Below, piece after piece: positions 1-6,642 of a stretch of 11,044 bases of DNA. Made by a program: the position numbers and the translations under genes. The notes below the pieces were generated by a model. It made no database searches. It was given only the letters and a program-made list of their open reading frames with translations, and was not told where the DNA came from. Every line of letters begins with the position of its first letter. Positions within the stretch are counted from its first letter, which is position 1. Source of the stretch: CAZMRF01 sp964568735 (lineage in GTDB: Bacteria; Acidobacteriota; Polarisedimenticolia; JACPZX01); assembly GCA_964568735.1 (NCBI GenBank), contig CAZMRF010000089.1, positions 1-11,044 on the forward strand, in the 5' to 3' direction.

Positions 1-462
1 GACCTCGGCTCCCATCAGCCTCATCCTCATCACGTTCTGGTGCTGCCGCTCGACGTCCGTCGAGCCCATGTAGATCCGCGTCGGCAATCCGAGCACCGCT
101 CCCGTCAGGGCTGTGGCCACGCCGTGCTGCCCCGCCCCCGTCTCCGCGATCAGCCGCCTCTTGCCGATCCGCTTCGCGAGGAGGCCCTGCCCCAGCGCCT
201 GGTTCGTCTTGTGGGCGCCGCCGTGGAGGAGGTCCTCGCGCTTGAGCCAGATCCGCGAGCTTGTTCCGGAGGCGAAGTTCCGGCAGGCGTAGAGCGGAGT
301 GGGCCTCCCCGCGTAGTCACGCAGGAGCGCATCGAGCTCGGAGCCGAAGGCCGGGTCATTCGAGGCGTCCAGCCATGCGGCCTCGAGCTCCTCGAGCGCC
401 GGAACGAGGATCTCCGGGACGAAGACACCGCCATACTTTCCGTAGTAGCCGTCGAGTTTCAT
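1..462 (-). CDS. trpB: Tryptophan synthase beta subunit (5' part, cut by window edge)
   Basis: Catalyses the PLP-dependent condensation of indole with serine to give tryptophan, in the alpha2-beta2 complex with TrpA. The 154 residues visible begin MKLDGYYGKYGGVFVPE and carry the family hallmarks: REDLLHGGAHKTNQALGQ with the PLP-binding lysine at about residue 85, AETGAGQHG with the catalytic glutamate at about 107, and MGSTDVERQ at 132-140. The ATG at 462-460 is chosen because an in-frame stop lies a short way upstream and no other start intervenes. The Shine-Dalgarno is weak (GGGG about 6 nt before ATG). It begins 49 nt after the trpCF stop and is the last visible gene of the operon; the C-terminal part, and a trpA if present, lie outside the window. 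This is the TrpB1 type that works with TrpA. Identification is secure. Confidence 0.97.
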   Translation of the reverse strand, partial: MKLDGYYGKYGGVFVPEILVPALEELEAAWLDASNDPAFGSELDALLRDYAGRPTPLYACRNFASGTSSRIWLKREDLLHGGAHKTNQALGQGLLAKRIGKRRLIAETGAGQHGVATALTGAVLGLPTRIYMGSTDVERQHQNVMRMRLMGAEV

Positions 463-511
463 CGGAACCCCGTTGTCAGAAGCGTCAGTTCAGACACGAT
501 CGGAATGCGCT

Positions 512-1891
512 TCATCGAGCCTCCCTCCCACGCCCTCGCAAAGCCGCGAAGAGAGAGTCGAGCTTCGGGCGGCTCTTGATCCCTGGGGATTCCTCGACGC
601 CCGAGCTGACGTCGAGGATCCCGGTGCCGATCTCCTCCGCCTCGACCGCGTTCCCGGCATCGACTCCCCCCGCGAGCACCATGCGATCGAGGTCGGGATG
701 GCCCGCCGCCAGGCTCCAGTCGAAGCGGCGTCCCGTCCCTCCGCGCCTGTGGAGATCGCGGGCGTCGAGGAGGAGGCGATCGGCTCCGGTCCCGGCGAGG
801 CGCGGCGGCGGCCCTTCGACGCGGACGGCTCTCCAGATCTCGCACATCACAGGAGCACCCCGGCGCACCGCCTCGAGATCTTCCCGAGTCTCCTCACCGT
901 GGAGCTGCACGGCGTCGAGCGCGAGATCGCGGGCGATGGAGGCCACGCGCTCCGGAGCTTCGTTGACGAAGACTCCCACCCACCGAAGCGGAGCGGCAGC
1001 CCTGGCAACACGCGCGGCATCCACGCTGACGCAACGCGGCGATTCCTCGGCGAAGACGAGCCCTCCCCAGGTAGCTCCCGCCTCCCATGCTGCGCGCGCG
1101 TCACCGGGCCGCGTCAGCCCGCAGACCTTGACCTCACCGTAGGCAAGCCGCCGGGCGACGGTCGCCGTGTCGGCAGCCAGCATGAGAGCCGTCCCCACGA
1201 GGAAGCCGTCGACGAAGGGACGAAGCGACTGTACGTCCGCGCGCGAGGAGATTCCCGATTCAGCGACGACGATGCATCCGGAAGGCACCCTCGGCGCGAG
1301 GCGAGCGATGACGCCGGCATCCACCTCGAGGGTCCTCAGATTCCTGGCGTTTATTCCGATGATCGAAGCGTCGAGGGTCAGGGCGCGATCCAGCTCGGCC
1401 TCCGTGTGGATCTCCGTCAGGACGGCCATCCCCAGATCCCGGGCCGCGGCGGCACATTCCCGCCAGGCGGCATCCGTGAGAACGGAGAGCATCAGCAAGA
1501 CAGCGTCGGCACCGGCCCAGCGGGACTCGACGACCTGCCAGGGCTCCAGGATGAAGTCCTTGCGCAGGACGGGGAGGTTCACAGCCTCTCGCACGCGGCG
1601 GAGATCCTCGAGAGAGCCGCCGAAGAAGGGACCGTCGGTGAGGACCGAGATGGCGTCCGCGACGGGCGCGAAGGAGCGCGCAAGTGCAACGGGGTCGTAA
1701 ATCCGGCGGAGCACACCGGCGGAGGGCGAGCGGTGCTTCGTCTCCATGATGAACCCGGTCCGACGGATCCGCGCGGGCAGGAATGGGCGCGAGAACGAGG
1801 GCAGCTCGCCGAGCAGGCGAGAGGCCGGGCGCGCGCTCTTCGAGCGCTCCACCTCCAGCCGCTTCGCCTCCAGGATCGACTCAAGAACCAT
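512..1891 (-). CDS. trpCF: Bifunctional indole-3-glycerol-phosphate synthase / phosphoribosylanthranilate isomerase
   Basis: Fused enzyme of 459 residues performing two consecutive steps: PRA to CdRP (TrpF, C-terminal half) and CdRP to indole-3-glycerol phosphate (TrpC, N-terminal half). TrpC, about residues 1-250, shows METKHRSPS (Glu50, Lys52), LRKDFI (Lys111), LTEIHTEAE (Glu160), INARNL (Asn184), VAESGIS (Glu211) and a GFLVGTAL phosphate-binding end. TrpF, about 253-455, starts KVCGLTRPGDA (catalytic Cys257) and carries VQLHGEE, LLLDA (general acid Asp376) and VLAGGVDAGN. The domain order is that of the E. coli TrpC protein. The ATG at 1891 is preferred over upstream in-frame starts because the conserved TrpC N-terminus (MVLESILEAKR) begins there, it overlaps trpD by 11 nt, and a GGAG lies 7-8 nt upstream. 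Confidence 0.96.
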   Translation of the reverse strand: MVLESILEAKRLEVERSKSARPASRLLGELPSFSRPFLPARIRRTGFIMETKHRSPSAGVLRRIYDPVALARSFAPVADAISVLTDGPFFGGSLEDLRRVREAVNLPVLRKDFILEPWQVVESRWAGADAVLLMLSVLTDAAWRECAAAARDLGMAVLTEIHTEAELDRALTLDASIIGINARNLRTLEVDAGVIARLAPRVPSGCIVVAESGISSRADVQSLRPFVDGFLVGTALMLAADTATVARRLAYGEVKVCGLTRPGDARAAWEAGATWGGLVFAEESPRCVSVDAARVARAAAPLRWVGVFVNEAPERVASIARDLALDAVQLHGEETREDLEAVRRGAPVMCEIWRAVRVEGPPPRLAGTGADRLLLDARDLHRRGGTGRRFDWSLAAGHPDLDRMVLAGGVDAGNAVEAEEIGTGILDVSSGVEESPGIKSRPKLDSLFAALRGRGREAR

Positions 1892-2894
1892 GGGAGATCT
1901 CCGCCCAGCGATCGAACCTATGGATCGCGCCGCCTCCGGCGATGGCCTCGCGCGCCGTCGCGACGCCTTCCCGCAGGCTTGACGCTCTCCCCGCGATCCA
2001 GGCGAGTGCCCCGGCATTGAGCGCGACCGCATCGGCATGGGCGCCGCTTCCGCGTCCTTCGAGGAGAAGGCGCAGCGCCGCCGCGTTCTCCGCCGGCTCG
2101 CCCCCGCGCAGCGCATCGAGGGGCTGCCGCTTCAGCCCCGCCTCCTCCGGCGTGATCTCCATCTCGACGAGGCGCTTCGCCTTCCACAAGGCGGCGGAGG
2201 TGGCGCCGTGCAGGGCCATCTCGTCGATCCCCTCTCCGTGCACGACGAGGGCCGACTCCACGCCGAGCATCGCGAGCGTGAGCGCGAGCGGGCGGCAGAA
2301 GGCGGGAGCGCAGACCCCGACGATCTGCACGGTGGGCCTCGCCGGATTCGCCAGGGGACCGAGCAGGTTGAAGATCGTCCGGGTGGCGAGCGCGCGCCTC
2401 GCCGCCATCGCATGCCGTACTCCCTCGTGGTAGAGCGGCGCGAAAAGGAAGCAGAGCCCGACCTCGTCGAGGCTGCGCCGGGCGATCGAGGCGGGGGGAT
2501 CCAGACGGACGCCTGCCGCCTCGAGGACGTCCGCCGAGCCGCACCGCGAGGAGAGGGCCCGGTTTCCATGCTTCGCGACGGCGACCCCGATCTCAGCGGC
2601 CACGACGGCGGCAGCGGTCGAGACGTTGAGCGTCCCCGCGCCGTCGCCACCTGTCCCGCAGGTGTCAGCAAAAGCATACGAGGGACGCGGAAAAGGGAGC
2701 GCCGCCCCTCGGAGAGCCTCCGCCGCTCCCGCAATCTCCTCCGGAGTCTCCCCGCGGGCCTTGAAGGCCCCCAGGAGCCCCGCGATCTCCATGTCCGACC
2801 AGCCGCCCCCCACGAGGAGCGAGAAGACGCCGGCCGACTCCTCGCGTGTGAGGCTCCGCCTCGCGAGAGTCTCCAGCACCTCGGCGGAGGTCAC
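1881..2894 (-). CDS. trpD: Anthranilate phosphoribosyltransferase
   Basis: Transfers the phosphoribosyl group of PRPP to anthranilate, the second step of the Trp branch. The 337-residue protein is the usual length for a stand-alone TrpD. It has the small helical N-domain (VTSAEVLETLARRSLTREE), the PRPP-binding DTCGTGGDGAGTLNVST (77-93) and KHGNRALSSRCGSADVLEA (108 onward), and a distal phosphate/Mg segment VVHGEGIDEM. The GTG at 2894-2892 is chosen over upstream in-frame codons because it overlaps the trpG stop as GTGA and has a strong GGAGGAG 6 nt upstream. It is not fused to TrpG, unlike in E. coli. The 3' end overlaps trpCF by 11 nt, suggesting translational coupling. Confidence 0.96.
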   Translation of the reverse strand: MTSAEVLETLARRSLTREESAGVFSLLVGGGWSDMEIAGLLGAFKARGETPEEIAGAAEALRGAALPFPRPSYAFADTCGTGGDGAGTLNVSTAAAVVAAEIGVAVAKHGNRALSSRCGSADVLEAAGVRLDPPASIARRSLDEVGLCFLFAPLYHEGVRHAMAARRALATRTIFNLLGPLANPARPTVQIVGVCAPAFCRPLALTLAMLGVESALVVHGEGIDEMALHGATSAALWKAKRLVEMEITPEEAGLKRQPLDALRGGEPAENAAALRLLLEGRGSGAHADAVALNAGALAWIAGRASSLREGVATAREAIAGGGAIHRFDRWAEISHGS

Positions 2895-3496
2895 GATGCT
2901 CTCCTCCAGGCACACGCCTCGCGAAGCACGTTCTCCACGATGCGTCCCCCCTGCGGCGTGAGGATCGACTCCGGATGGAACTGCACCCCGATCAGGGGAA
3001 AGCGGCGGTGGCGTGCCGCCATCACGACGGGGCCCGACCATGCGATGGCCACGATCGGCCCGGGAGCCGGCTCCCCAGCGAGCGAATGGTAGCGCCCGGC
3101 CGCGAAGGGCGTGGGGACGCCATCAAAGAGAGGATCCCCCTCATGAACGACGCTGGAGGAGCGGCCGTGAAGCGCCACCGGCGCGGGCCCGACCGCCCCG
3201 CTGAAGGCCTGCACCAGGGCCTGGTGCCCGAGACAGACTCCGAAGAGCGGGAAACGCCCTGCCGCCAGGCGAATCAGCTCCACGCAACAGCCCGCATCTT
3301 GAGGGTACCCGGGGCCGGGTGACAGAACGATCAGGCTCGCGTGCGGTGCGGCTTCGGCTTTCGCCAGGAGACCCGCCGCGGGCGTCGTGTTGCGCCAGAC
3401 TTCGACCGCGCAGCCGCGCCGAGCGAACTCGTCCACGAGGTTGAAGGTGAAGGAGTCGAAATTGTCCACGATGAGGACCCGGGGCTGGGGGCTCAT
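2891..3496 (-). CDS. trpG: Anthranilate synthase glutamine amidotransferase subunit
   Basis: Glutaminase subunit (201 residues) that supplies ammonia to TrpE for anthranilate formation from chorismate. It is a class I amidotransferase: VLIVDNFDSFTFNLVDEF at the N-terminus, LSPGPGYPQDAG as oxyanion strand (58-69), FGVCLGHQA with nucleophile Cys88, and VQFHPES with His174 and Glu176 completing the triad. The ATG overlaps the trpE stop (ATGA at 3496-3493) and the stop overlaps the trpD GTG. The local Shine-Dalgarno is weak (GGGGA), so expression probably depends on coupling to trpE. A PabA (folate) role shares the same fold and cannot be excluded by motif alone, but its place between trpE and trpD argues for TrpG. 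Confidence 0.96.
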   Translation of the reverse strand: MSPQPRVLIVDNFDSFTFNLVDEFARRGCAVEVWRNTTPAAGLLAKAEAAPHASLIVLSPGPGYPQDAGCCVELIRLAAGRFPLFGVCLGHQALVQAFSGAVGPAPVALHGRSSSVVHEGDPLFDGVPTPFAAGRYHSLAGEPAPGPIVAIAWSGPVVMAARHRRFPLIGVQFHPESILTPQGGRIVENVLREACAWRRAS

Positions 3497-5223
3497 GCGG
3501 CGATCCCCGCGCCGAGTGCTCGAAGCACCGCCGCAGCCTTGTGCTTCGTCTCCTCCGCCTCGGACTCCGGGTTCGAATCGAGGACCACTCCCGCTCCGGC
3601 GCGCACGGAGGCGATCCCGTCCTTGACGAAGGCCGACCGGATGACGATCGCAGTGTCGAGGGCGCCGTCGTGCGTCAGGAAGCCGACCGCGCCGCCATAG
3701 GCTCCCCTCTTCGTCGTCTCGTGGAGGCGCAGGAGCTGCGCGGCACGGATCTTCGGCGCACCGACGAGGGTGCCCATGTTCAACGTGGCCGCGTAGGCAT
3801 GGAGAGCGTCGAGCCCTTCGGCCAGCTCGCCCGTCACCTCCGAGACCAGGTGCGAGACGTGACGGTATCCCTCGAGCGCAAGGAGGCGCGAAATAATCCT
3901 CGTGCCGGGGCGGCTCACGCGCGCCACGTCGTTGCGCGCGAGATCGACGAGCATCAGGTGCTCTGCCAGCTCCTTGGGGCTCGTGAGGAGTGCCGCCTGG
4001 AGCCGTGCATCCATTTCAGGATCAGGAGCGCCGCCCGGTGTTCGGCCGCGCGGTACGGTACCCGCTATGGGTCGGATCGTGACGCGCCCCGGTTTCGCGT
4101 CCACGCGGACCGCCATCTCCGGCGAGGCTCCGAAGAGGACGAACTCCGGCGATCGGATGAAGAACTGGTAGGGCGTGGGGTTCTCGGCACGCAGGCGCGC
4201 ATAAGCGGCGAGAGGATTCTCGCAGCCGATCGTGAAGGTCCGCGAAGGCACGATCTGGAAGACGTCCCCCGCCGCTACGTGATCTTGAAGCCTCCGCACG
4301 AGAGCTGCGAAGGCCTGATCGGGCAAGTCGACCCCATACGGTTCTCCCGGATGCAGCGCGCTCAACCCTCTTCCGATCGATCCCCCCTGGAGCACGGCGG
4401 AGGAGAGTGGGGCGAGGTCGGGTGCTTGCACGTGGAGGGTAGAAGCCCCGCGTAGAAACGGTGGCGCCGTCACGGCAGGCCGCTCCCCGATCTCCGCGAC
4501 CACACGGGCCATCCGCTCCACGTCGCGGGCCGCGTCGTGGTAGGCGGCCTCGACGTCACCCCCGCCTGCCACGAGAGCGAAGACAGTCGTGGCGCGGTGA
4601 AGGTGATCGACGAGGATCGCCCGGTCGGGGATCCAGAAGACGAAGTCGGGAAAGCCGTGGGCATCCGTCCGGGGCTCGGGCAGGCTCTCGAATAGATCCA
4701 CGAGGTCGTAGCCGAAGATTCCCGCCGCGAAGTGCGAGAACGGGCCGGCATCGGAGAGGATGCGCGGGCGCAGGGCAGCCGCGCGCAAGAGATCGAGCGG
4801 CCCCGGGGCGAGAAGCCGCGCGCGCTCGTCGAGCTCGCCATTCCGCCCAGCGCCTGCATCGGAGGCGCGAGACGAGAACGACTCTCTACGATCTAGCGCG
4901 AGCAGAGAGGCAGCTTCACGAATATCACCGCTGCTTCGCTCCCCTGGAGGGCAGACAATGGTTTCTCGCAGCGCCGCGCCATTCGGCGACAGGGCCTCCG
5001 CTTCGACCTCGCGCCCCCTGCACGTGAGGCGGAGCATGCTCCGAACGACGAGAAGGCTCCGCTGCCCGACTCCGGCGGCGGAGTCGGCCGATTCGAGAAG
5101 GAGCGTGTCGGGGCGGCTCCCCCCTTCCGTCAGGGCCGCGTAGAGCGCGAGCGGGTCGGGCGCGCCCCCCAGGCGCCTCACGAGAGGGAGGATCTCTCCC
5201 CGGTCCATCCGCGGAGCGCTCAT
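3493..5223 (-). CDS. trpE: Anthranilate synthase component I
   Basis: Converts chorismate plus ammonia (from TrpG) to anthranilate, the committed step of Trp synthesis. The protein has 576 residues. The N-terminal domain has the tryptophan feedback-binding signature TLLLESAD (40-47). The chorismate-binding domain follows, with PYQFFIRSPEFVLFGASPEM (351-370), IRPIAGTVPRGRTP (383-396), SPKELAEHLMLVDLARNDV (415-433), YRHVSHLVSEV (453-463), LNMGTLVGAPKIRA (481-494) and RAGAGVVLDSNPESE (541-555). The LLES motif predicts that it is inhibited by Trp. It is longer than the roughly 520-residue enteric enzyme; the extra length appears to lie in the linker around residues 100-140 and 250-300. The ATG lies in an ATGA overlap with the aroF stop and has little Shine-Dalgarno of its own. 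Confidence 0.97.
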   Translation of the reverse strand: MSAPRMDRGEILPLVRRLGGAPDPLALYAALTEGGSRPDTLLLESADSAAGVGQRSLLVVRSMLRLTCRGREVEAEALSPNGAALRETIVCPPGERSSGDIREAASLLALDRRESFSSRASDAGAGRNGELDERARLLAPGPLDLLRAAALRPRILSDAGPFSHFAAGIFGYDLVDLFESLPEPRTDAHGFPDFVFWIPDRAILVDHLHRATTVFALVAGGGDVEAAYHDAARDVERMARVVAEIGERPAVTAPPFLRGASTLHVQAPDLAPLSSAVLQGGSIGRGLSALHPGEPYGVDLPDQAFAALVRRLQDHVAAGDVFQIVPSRTFTIGCENPLAAYARLRAENPTPYQFFIRSPEFVLFGASPEMAVRVDAKPGRVTIRPIAGTVPRGRTPGGAPDPEMDARLQAALLTSPKELAEHLMLVDLARNDVARVSRPGTRIISRLLALEGYRHVSHLVSEVTGELAEGLDALHAYAATLNMGTLVGAPKIRAAQLLRLHETTKRGAYGGAVGFLTHDGALDTAIVIRSAFVKDGIASVRAGAGVVLDSNPESEAEETKHKAAAVLRALGAGIAA

Positions 5224-6302
5224 GGGATCGAAGGCTCACTCTGCACGGGAAGTTCTCCAGGTGCATGGCCCGCTGTTCTCGAGCGCGTGGCGAGTGGCTT
5301 TCCCGCGGCGGCGGCGAAGGGGGCGAGATCCCGCATGAGGGCCGCGAACTGATCGGGAAAGAGCGACTGCCGCCCATCGGAGAGCGCTTCCTCGGGCGCG
5401 CAGTGCACCTCGATCAGGAGGCCGTCGGCCCCGCAGGCTGCCGCGGCCCGCGCCATCGGGGCGACCAGCTCACGGAGCCCCGTTCCGTGCGAGGGATCCA
5501 CCAGTACGGGCAGGTGGCTGAGACGCTTGATGAGCGGCACGGCATTGAGGTCGAGCGTGTTGCGGGTCGCCGTCTCGAAGGTCTTGATCCCGCGCTCGCA
5601 GAGGATGACGCCGGGGTTCCCCTCGGCAAGGATGTACTCGGCGGCGAGGAGGAGGTCCTCGATGCGCGCCGCCATCCCGCGCTTCAGGATGACGGGCTTC
5701 CGGCTCTGCCCGAGCGCTTGCAGGAGCCGGAAGTTCTGCATGTTCCGCGCGCCGCATTGGAATGCGTCGGCGTAGCGATCCACCAGCTCGACGTCGGCCA
5801 CCTCGACGACCTCGGTGACGCAGGGCATGCCGGCGGCATCAGCGGCCTCGCGGAGTATCTCGAGGCCTTCTCTGCCGAGCCCCTGGAAGGCATAGGGGCT
5901 CGTCCTGGGCTTGAAGGCCCCGCCCCGCAGGGCCACCGCCCCGGCGGCGCGGACGGCCTCCGCGGTCCTTCGCATCTGCTCGCGGCTCTCCACGGCGCAG
6001 GGGCCCGCAATGACGATGAGATGTCCGCCTCCGACGGTGACCCCGCCCAGATCCACGAGCGTGTCATGGGGATGCATCTCCCGGCTGACGAGCTTGTAGG
6101 GGGCGAGAACTCTCTGGACCGACTCCACCATGGGGTGGCTCTCGAGATGGAGGGCTTCGAGGATGCGCTCGTCGCCGAGGGCCCCGAGGACCACGCGCTC
6201 GCTCCCCGGCATGTAGAGGGGCTTGAGGCCGAGTGATTCGATCCGGGCGAGGATCTCCTCGGCGACGGCCCGCGTGGCTTCGGGCTTCAGGACGATGATC
6301 AT
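5220..6302 (-). CDS. aroF: 3-deoxy-7-phosphoheptulonate (DAHP) synthase, type I-beta with N-terminal regulatory domain
   Basis: Condenses phosphoenolpyruvate and erythrose 4-phosphate to DAHP, the first step of the shikimate pathway. Residues 1-70 (MIIVLKPEATRAVAEEIL...) form the ferredoxin-like/ACT-like regulatory domain found in the Thermotoga-type enzyme. The barrel follows, with IAGPCAVES (metal ligand Cys102), GGAFKPRTSPYAFQG (128-141), ILKRGM (205-210), DPSHGTG (His272), IEVH (Glu298) and LSDGRQSL (Asp309). These four ligands fall at the same numbers I recall for the T. maritima enzyme. The ATG at 6302 matches the conserved MIIVLK start and has GGGAGG about 8 nt upstream; in-frame codons farther upstream run back through the attenuator and leader and are not conserved. 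It is the first structural gene after the trp attenuator and is joined to trpE by an ATGA overlap. Confidence 0.96.
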   Translation of the reverse strand: MIIVLKPEATRAVAEEILARIESLGLKPLYMPGSERVVLGALGDERILEALHLESHPMVESVQRVLAPYKLVSREMHPHDTLVDLGGVTVGGGHLIVIAGPCAVESREQMRRTAEAVRAAGAVALRGGAFKPRTSPYAFQGLGREGLEILREAADAAGMPCVTEVVEVADVELVDRYADAFQCGARNMQNFRLLQALGQSRKPVILKRGMAARIEDLLLAAEYILAEGNPGVILCERGIKTFETATRNTLDLNAVPLIKRLSHLPVLVDPSHGTGLRELVAPMARAAAACGADGLLIEVHCAPEEALSDGRQSLFPDQFAALMRDLAPFAAAAGKPLATRSRTAGHAPGELPVQSEPSIP

Positions 6303-6426
6303 GGCGAGAGCCTCCCGACCCGTGAGAGACGACGAAACCGACCTGTGCTCGCACGCGGTGTCTCGCCCTCCGCTCCGACTCCGGACTCGCACTCCGGGCG
6401 AGGTGCGCGCGCTCGTTTCGACAAGC
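6303..6426 (-). other. Untranslated spacer between attenuator and aroF
   Basis: About 124 nt of transcript lying between the attenuator T-tract and the aroF start. It is GC-rich with short purine-rich repeats (variants of GGAGTC/GGAGCG) and ends with the aroF ribosome-binding site GGGAGG. I see no additional ORF with conserved content and no clear second terminator. Confidence 0.5.
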
Positions 6427-6468
6427 AAAAACAAAGAGCCCGTCGCGGGCTTTCCCGCGACGGGCTCT
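6427..6468 (-). terminator. trp attenuator: intrinsic terminator upstream of aroF
   Basis: On the minus strand a perfect 15-bp stem (AGAGCCCGTCGCGGG pairing with CCCGCGACGGGCTCT) with the loop AAAG is followed at once by TTGTTTTTG. This is a textbook factor-independent terminator. It lies 25 nt after the trpL stop and before aroF, so it must be bypassed for operon expression. Its 5' arm (6454-6465) can instead pair with 6516-6528 in the leader, which would prevent terminator formation. Confidence 0.95.
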
Positions 6469-6538
6469 GTTGGCTTCTGCCGTTGGGCTACGACTACATC
6501 ACGGCACACTCCACGGCCCGCACGCGGGTGGAGCCGCG
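6454..6538 (-). promoter_or_regulatory. trp attenuator: mutually exclusive hairpins (segments 1:2 and 2:3)
   Basis: Segment 1 (CGCGG, 6538-6534) lies directly after the second Trp codon of the leader and pairs with CCGCG (6527-6523) to give a 5-bp GC hairpin with loop CTCCAC. Segment 2 (CCCGCGTGCGGGC, 6528-6516) can alternatively pair with segment 3 (GCCCGTCGCGGG, 6465-6454): CCCGCG with CGCGGG and CGGGC with GCCCG, plus one G-U pair and one bulged U. That 2:3 pairing destroys the terminator stem. A ribosome stalled at TGG-CCT-TGG would cover segment 1 and favour 2:3 (antitermination); rapid passage favours 1:2 and termination. An overlapping stem CTCCAC/GTGGAG (6533-6509) could also form. 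Pairings were drawn by hand; no energies were computed. Confidence 0.85.
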
Positions 6539-6574
6539 CCAAGGCCAGGCGTTGAGCGTGCGCGCTGTCTTCAT
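6494..6574 (-). CDS. trpL: trp operon leader peptide
   Basis: A 26-codon ORF beginning MKTARTLNAWPWRG and ending at TAG, located between the predicted trp promoter and the attenuator terminator. It contains two Trp codons (TGG at 6547-6545 and 6541-6539) separated by one Pro codon. Trp is rare, so this density is the hallmark of a leader that senses charged tRNA-Trp. The first stem of the attenuator begins at the base after the second TGG, which is the spacing needed for a stalled ribosome to mask it. No Shine-Dalgarno lies between the predicted transcription start (about 6576) and the ATG, so it may be translated as a leaderless mRNA. The product itself probably has no function apart from being translated, although trans-acting roles for trpL products are known in alpha-proteobacteria. 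Confidence 0.9.
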   Translation of the reverse strand: MKTARTLNAWPWRGSTRVRAVECAVM

Positions 6575-6582
6575 GGTGGCTC

Positions 6583-6611
6583 TAGATACCTCGAAGCCGT
6601 GGCTCTGTCAA
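6583..6611 (-). promoter_or_regulatory. Predicted sigma-70 type promoter of the trp operon
   Basis: A perfect -35 TTGACA (6611-6606), a 17-bp spacer and a -10 TATCTA (6588-6583) are followed by the trpL ATG at 6574. The -35 and the spacing are ideal; the -10 matches TATAAT at its first three positions only. The predicted start point is near 6576, 2 nt before the leader ATG. The -35 lies 31 bp beyond the stop of the upstream gene. I saw no convincing TrpR-like operator palindrome over it. Confidence 0.65.
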
Positions 6612-6642
6612 GCGGGGAATGAAGAACCCGGGGGGGCAACTC

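Noticed and set aside
473..2020. Long plus-strand ORF (515 codons) opposite trpCF
   Set aside because: It is antisense to a gene with every catalytic motif present. Its composition is the mirror image of high-GC coding sequence and it shows no recognisable domain.
2895..3041. Longer trpD start upstream of GTG 2894
   Set aside because: The extension reads through trpG in another frame and has no TrpD similarity, while the GTG has a strong ribosome-binding site and a GTGA overlap.
5265..6236. Plus-strand ORF of 323 codons opposite aroF
   Set aside because: Antisense shadow of the DAHP synthase gene, rich in Gly/Arg/Glu/His without any motif; such mirrors are common in GC-rich DNA.
6303..6542. 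Longer aroF reading frame beginning upstream of the attenuator
   Set aside because: It would translate through the terminator hairpin and part of the leader. The family N-terminus begins at MIIVLKPE with its own GGGAGG site.
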